Below are positions 12,114-15,256 of a DNA stretch of 15,256 nt, one piece after another. The notes under the pieces are model-generated. The model saw nothing but the letters and a program-made list of their open reading frames with translations. It was not told where the DNA came from and made no database searches. This DNA is from Microbacterium sp. p3-SID336 (GTDB lineage: Bacteria > Actinomycetota > Actinomycetes > Actinomycetales > Microbacteriaceae). The first letter of the stretch is position 1; the number at the start of each line of letters is the position of its first letter. Both the position numbers and the translations under genes were made by a program. The DNA lies in assembly GCF_025143365.1 (NCBI RefSeq), contig NZ_JALXPE010000080.1:1-15256 (forward strand). The letters run 5' to 3'.

Positions 12114-14429
12114 GTGACTGCCTCCCCTGACGACCGCACCGCCCAGGTGGACGAGAACGAGATCCCGGCCGCGACGCCTGCGGCGAAGCGTGCGCCGAGG
12201 CCTGCCGCAGCCGAGAAGCCCGCCGCGAAGAAGCCCGCGACCGCGGAGACGCCCGCCACCGCGAAGAAGACCGCAGCCCCGAGGAAGAAGCCGGCAGCCT
12301 CGAAGGCCGCCGCTGCCGAGGACGCGTCGACGCCGACCTCGTCGGCCGAGACGAAGGTGACGAGGACGAGCACGGGAGAGCAGACCGGGGACGCCGCCCG
12401 GGCAGCGAGCACTGCGTCGAAGGGCGCTGCGACGAAGTCCACCGCGCGAGTCGCCGCAGCGAAGGCCACGGCGCCGAAGACGACGGCGGGGAAGACCGCG
12501 GCCTCGAAGACCGCGCCCACGAAGGCGACCGCGGGGAAGACCGCGGCCTCGAAGGCGACGGCGGCGAAGACCGCGTCCACGAAGGCGACCGCGGGGAAGA
12601 CCGCCGCCTCGAAGGCGACTCCGGCGAAGACCACCCCGACGAAGACCACGGCCAGGCGAACGGCGACGCAGTCCGTCGCGTCGTCGTCGGAGGCTGAGAC
12701 CTCTACGAGCGGATCCGTCCGATCGAGCGCTGCGACATCACGTTCGGTTCCGGCGAAGTCCGCGGCAGAGAAGGCCGCCGCCACGCTCGAGGTCGTCGTC
12801 GAGCCCACCGCGAAGGCGAGCGTCGACGCCGCGACTGCACGCGCGGCTGCCGCGAAGAACACCGCGGCGCGCTCGTCGTCGCCTGCACGGTCTTCCTCCG
12901 CGCGGTCAGCCACGGCGCGTGCGGCGGCGTCCAAGAACTCCGCGGCTTCGGGATCGACCACCGCCTCGCGGGCGGCAGCGACCAAGACGGCGGCTGCCAA
13001 GGCGGCCGCGGCCAAGTCCGCCGCCGCGAAGAGCACTGCGCGCTCCACCGCCGCCAAGACCGTCTCGGCGAAGGCGGCTGCGGCGAAGAAGGCGGCGGCA
13101 GAGGCGGCGGCGAAGAGGGCGGCGGCAGAGGCGGAGGCGGCAGAGGCCGAGCTGACGGTCGCGGCGCCCGCGGACGCCGTGGCGTCCGGCGAGAGCGCCG
13201 TCGCCGCGCCTTCCACGGACGACACGTCAATGGGCGACTCCGCTGCGGCCGCAGACCCCGCGGAGGTCGAGGCCGCGGCGCCGCCGGCGCCCGGCGAGAC
13301 GGCCACTGCGACCGTCGTCGCGGATGCCGATGCGGATGCGCCGGCGACAGCAGCTGCCGACGCCGGCGTCGTTGAGGCCCCCGACGCGACCCCGCCCGTG
13401 CACGCCGATGCTGCGACCGCGATCGCGGCCCGGGCTGAGGATGCACATACGGTCGAGGCTCCGGAGGAAGAGGCGGGTGCTGCTCCGGAGAGCGATGCCG
13501 CACCGGCCGGGGTGGCACAGGAGGCGGTCGCCCCCGCGGCTGCCGATCCCGTCGAGCCGGTTCTCGAGGCGGAGGCGGTCCCCGCCGAGCCCGCGGTGGT
13601 CGTGATCGACCCGGAGACGGAAGTGGAGCCGCCGTCGAGCGGCGAGGAGTCCGCCGCGGCGGAGCCGGGCACCGAAGCCATCCGCATCCGTGGTCTGGTC
13701 AAGCAGTTCGGCGACAACCGGGCGGTGGACGGTGTCGACCTCACCGTCCCTGCCGCATCGTTCTATGGCATCGTCGGGCCCAACGGGGCAGGCAAGACCA
13801 CCACGCTCTCGATCGTCGCCGGACTGCTGCGCGCGGACGAGGGGAGCGTCCTCATCTGCGGCATCGACCAGGCTGCGGAGCCTCTCGCAGCCAAGCGCGT
13901 GATGGGCGTGCTGCCCGATCGGCTGCGCACGTTCGACCGGCTGACCGGACGACAGCTCCTCTACTACTACGGGCTCCTGCGGGGGCTCGCCGCCGACGTG
14001 ATCGAGAAGCGCGCAGCGGATCTCGCTCGCGCCTTCGACCTGGGAGACGCGCTGAACCGCGTGGTCTCCGACTACTCCGCCGGCATGACGAAGAAGATCA
14101 TGCTCGCCGGCGCCATGATCCACTCGCCGCGCGTGCTGGTCCTCGACGAGCCATTCGAGTCCGTCGATCCGGTGTCGTCGGCGGTGATCCTCGACATCCT
14201 CCGTGCCTACGTGTCGCACGGCGGCACGGTGATCCTGTCCAGCCACGGCATGGACCTGGTGGAGCGGGTGTGCTCGCGCGTGGCGATCATCGTGAACGGC
14301 GAAGTGCTCGCCGAGGGCACGATCGACGAGGTGCGCGCGGGGCAGACCCTGGAGTCGCGCTTCGTGGAGCTCGCCGGTTCGAGCAGCGAGGTGGAGGGGC
14401 TCGAGTGGCTGCACACGTTCTCCGACTGA
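12114..14429 (+). CDS. ABC transporter ATPase with histone-H1-like Lys/Ala-rich and acidic N-terminal extension
   Basis: This 771-residue protein energises an ABC transporter whose membrane partner follows at 14405. Residues 522-771 are a complete ATPase: Walker A GPNGAGKT (555-562), a variant signature YSAGM (654-658) in place of LSGGQ, Walker B VLVLDEP with Asp678 and Glu679, and the switch His711. The type resembles ATPases of ABC-2-like exporters. The first 521 residues are unlike any transporter domain: about 1-335 is Lys/Ala/Thr/Ser-rich with AKK, AKT and SKA repeats like histone H1 tails, and about 340-521 is rich in Ala, Glu, Asp and Pro with no Lys and a single Arg, ending just before the ATPase. 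Third codon positions are almost all G/C in this frame throughout, arguing for real coding. No initiation codon with a good ribosome-binding site is obvious next to the ATPase. The role of the extension is unknown; nucleoid or polyanion binding is inference. Confidence 0.85.
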   Translation: MTASPDDRTAQVDENEIPAATPAAKRAPRPAAAEKPAAKKPATAETPATAKKTAAPRKKPAASKAAAAEDASTPTSSAETKVTRTSTGEQTGDAARAASTASKGAATKSTARVAAAKATAPKTTAGKTAASKTAPTKATAGKTAASKATAAKTASTKATAGKTAASKATPAKTTPTKTTARRTATQSVASSSEAETSTSGSVRSSAATSRSVPAKSAAEKAAATLEVVVEPTAKASVDAATARAAAAKNTAARSSSPARSSSARSATARAAASKNSAASGSTTASRAAATKTAAAKAAAAKSAAAKSTARSTAAKTVSAKAAAAKKAAAEAAAKRAAAEAEAAEAELTVAAPADAVASGESAVAAPSTDDTSMGDSAAAADPAEVEAAAPPAPGETATATVVADADADAPATAAADAGVVEAPDATPPVHADAATAIAARAEDAHTVEAPEEEAGAAPESDAAPAGVAQEAVAPAAADPVEPVLEAEAVPAEPAVVVIDPETEVEPPSSGEESAAAEPGTEAIRIRGLVKQFGDNRAVDGVDLTVPAASFYGIVGPNGAGKTTTLSIVAGLLRADEGSVLICGIDQAAEPLAAKRVMGVLPDRLRTFDRLTGRQLLYYYGLLRGLAADVIEKRAADLARAFDLGDALNRVVSDYSAGMTKKIMLAGAMIHSPRVLVLDEPFESVDPVSSAVILDILRAYVSHGGTVILSSHGMDLVERVCSRVAIIVNGEVLAEGTIDEVRAGQTLESRFVELAGSSSEVEGLEWLHTFSD
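12481..12630 (+). repeat. In-frame tandem repeats in the Lys/Ala-rich extension
   Basis: Two adjacent 60-base units (12511-12570 and 12571-12630) match at 56 of 60 positions, and a related segment starts 45 bases earlier at 12481. They encode 15- to 20-residue units beginning TAGKTAASK. The DNA-level similarity points to recent expansion or active slippage. Confidence 0.75.
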
Positions 14430-15256
14430 GGTTCGCACTCCTCCTCGGCTCCCTCCGTGGCGAGCGTCGGCTCCGGACGATCCTCTCGTTCGCCGCGGTC
14501 CTCGCGATCACCGTCGTCGTCTGCATCGCCGTGTTCAGCCTCAACGGCGCGCCGGCACCGGTCGCCCGGGCCGTGACCGTGCTCGGCGGCGGTGCGGTGC
14601 TGCTCGGCTTCCTGGTCGGCCCGCTGCTGGTGGGGGCCGTCGACCAGCTCGACCCGCGCCGATTCGCCGTATTCGGCGTCGACGAGCGCCGCATGCCGTG
14701 GGTGCTCGCCGTCGCCGCTCTGGTCAGCGTGCCCAGCTTCGCGCTGCTGGCGGTGTACATCAGCGTGTGCATCGTCGCGATCGGGGCCGGCACGCCCTGG
14801 GTGCTCGCCGTGCTCCTGTCTCTGATCGGCCTCGTCACGACCGTGCTCATCTCACGGGTGGGCATGGCGCTCAACGCGGCGCTCCTTCCGGAGCGACGCT
14901 CCCGCGAGCTCACCGCGCTGTTCGCGCTCGCGCTGATCGTGATCGCCTTCCCCGTCGCGGTCTTCCTCGGATCGCTGCGCTGGGACGGGGAGGTTCCCGC
15001 CTCGCTCGCCGCCCTCACGACCGTGATCGGCTTCACGCCGCTGGCCGCCTCGCCCGCTGCACTGTTCGCCGCGGCGGAGGGAGAGACCGGACAGGCGTGG
15101 ATCAGCGGCGCGATCGCGGTCGTCACGCTCGCCGGACTGTGGGCGCTGTGGTCGTGGTTCGTGCGGCACCTGCTTACGACGACCGAACGCCCGGTCGCCG
15201 CGCGCGAGCGGTCGGGCCTCGGCTGGTTCGGACTGCTGCCGTCCAACGCGTTCGGG
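14405..15256 (+). CDS. ABC-2-like transporter permease (partial, runs off the window)
   Basis: The reading frame is open from a GTG at 14405 to the last base, giving 284 codons without a stop; the C-terminus is missing. It begins VAAHVLRLRFALLLGS, a short basic amphipathic segment, and then shows about six hydrophobic helices: ILSFAAVLAITVVVCIAVF, VTVLGGGAVLLGFLVGPLLV, WVLAVAALVSVPSFALLAVY, PWVLAVLLSLIGLVTTVLIS, LTALFALALIVIAFPVAVFL and ISGAIAVVTLAGLWALWSWF. This fits an ABC-2-type membrane subunit. The GTG overlaps the ATPase gene by 25 bases and has GGAGGGG five bases upstream, so the two proteins are translated together and should form one exporter. The cargo is unknown. Because the frame never closes inside the window, a search requiring a stop codon would miss it. 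Confidence 0.8.
   Translation, partial: MAAHVLRLRFALLLGSLRGERRLRTILSFAAVLAITVVVCIAVFSLNGAPAPVARAVTVLGGGAVLLGFLVGPLLVGAVDQLDPRRFAVFGVDERRMPWVLAVAALVSVPSFALLAVYISVCIVAIGAGTPWVLAVLLSLIGLVTTVLISRVGMALNAALLPERRSRELTALFALALIVIAFPVAVFLGSLRWDGEVPASLAALTTVIGFTPLAASPAALFAAAEGETGQAWISGAIAVVTLAGLWALWSWFVRHLLTTTERPVAARERSGLGWFGLLPSNAFG

Noticed and set aside
12056..13744. A 562-codon minus-strand open frame opposite the Lys/Ala-rich extension
   Set aside because: It is a low-complexity Ala/Ser/Val/Phe translation that overlaps the ATPase start and has no promoter or ribosome-binding site; it is the expected mirror of AAG/GCG-rich coding on the other strand.
13227..15246. Minus-strand open frames (13227-14438, 14287-15246) opposite the ABC ATPase and permease
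   Set aside because: The plus strand contains all ATPase motifs and six hydrophobic helices; the antisense products are His/Arg- or Ser/Thr-rich with no domain.

Overview
The window comes from a high-GC actinobacterium, most likely Microbacterium or another member of the Microbacteriaceae. The signs are strong G/C third-position bias, many GTG starts, a three-part actinobacterial acyl-CoA carboxylase (alpha, beta and a tiny epsilon subunit), a LuxR-type two-component system and abundant leaderless promoters. The genus is my inference from protein style; no 16S or other marker is present.

Layout. Positions 26-2509, minus strand: biotinylated acyl-CoA carboxylase alpha subunit and maf. Positions 2533-8168, plus strand: a TRAM-domain RNA m5U methyltransferase; a response regulator, a sensor kinase and a kinase-like membrane protein that probably form one operon; then a ROK-family regulator. 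Positions 8184-10009, minus strand: acyl-CoA carboxylase epsilon and beta subunits, overlapping by 4 bases. Positions 10100-11865, minus strand: an EcsC-like uncharacterised protein and a LicC-type nucleotidyltransferase. Position 12114 to the window end, plus strand: an ABC transporter ATPase with a very long Lys/Ala-rich then acidic N-terminal extension, and the start of its membrane partner, which is cut by the window edge. No gene-free stretch exceeds 300 bases; the longest are 6723-6935 and 11866-12113. I saw no tRNA, rRNA, CRISPR array or insertion sequence.

How the parts relate. Carboxylase alpha, beta and epsilon should form one biotin-dependent complex making malonyl-CoA (or methylmalonyl-CoA) for lipid synthesis. 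In mycobacteria the order is accD5-accE5-maf-(two genes)-accA3 on one strand. Here the same order survives, but five opposite-strand genes lie between accE and maf. The two-component block encodes a kinase and a second six-helix protein whose cytoplasmic half resembles a kinase without its catalytic residues.

The most unusual items are the histone-H1-like extension fused to an ABC ATPase; a repeated leaderless promoter arrangement (a TANNNT box 6-7 bases before the start codon) at seven genes, two of which share overlapping divergent -10 boxes; and an RNA methyltransferase of an iron-sulfur family that keeps only its catalytic cysteine.
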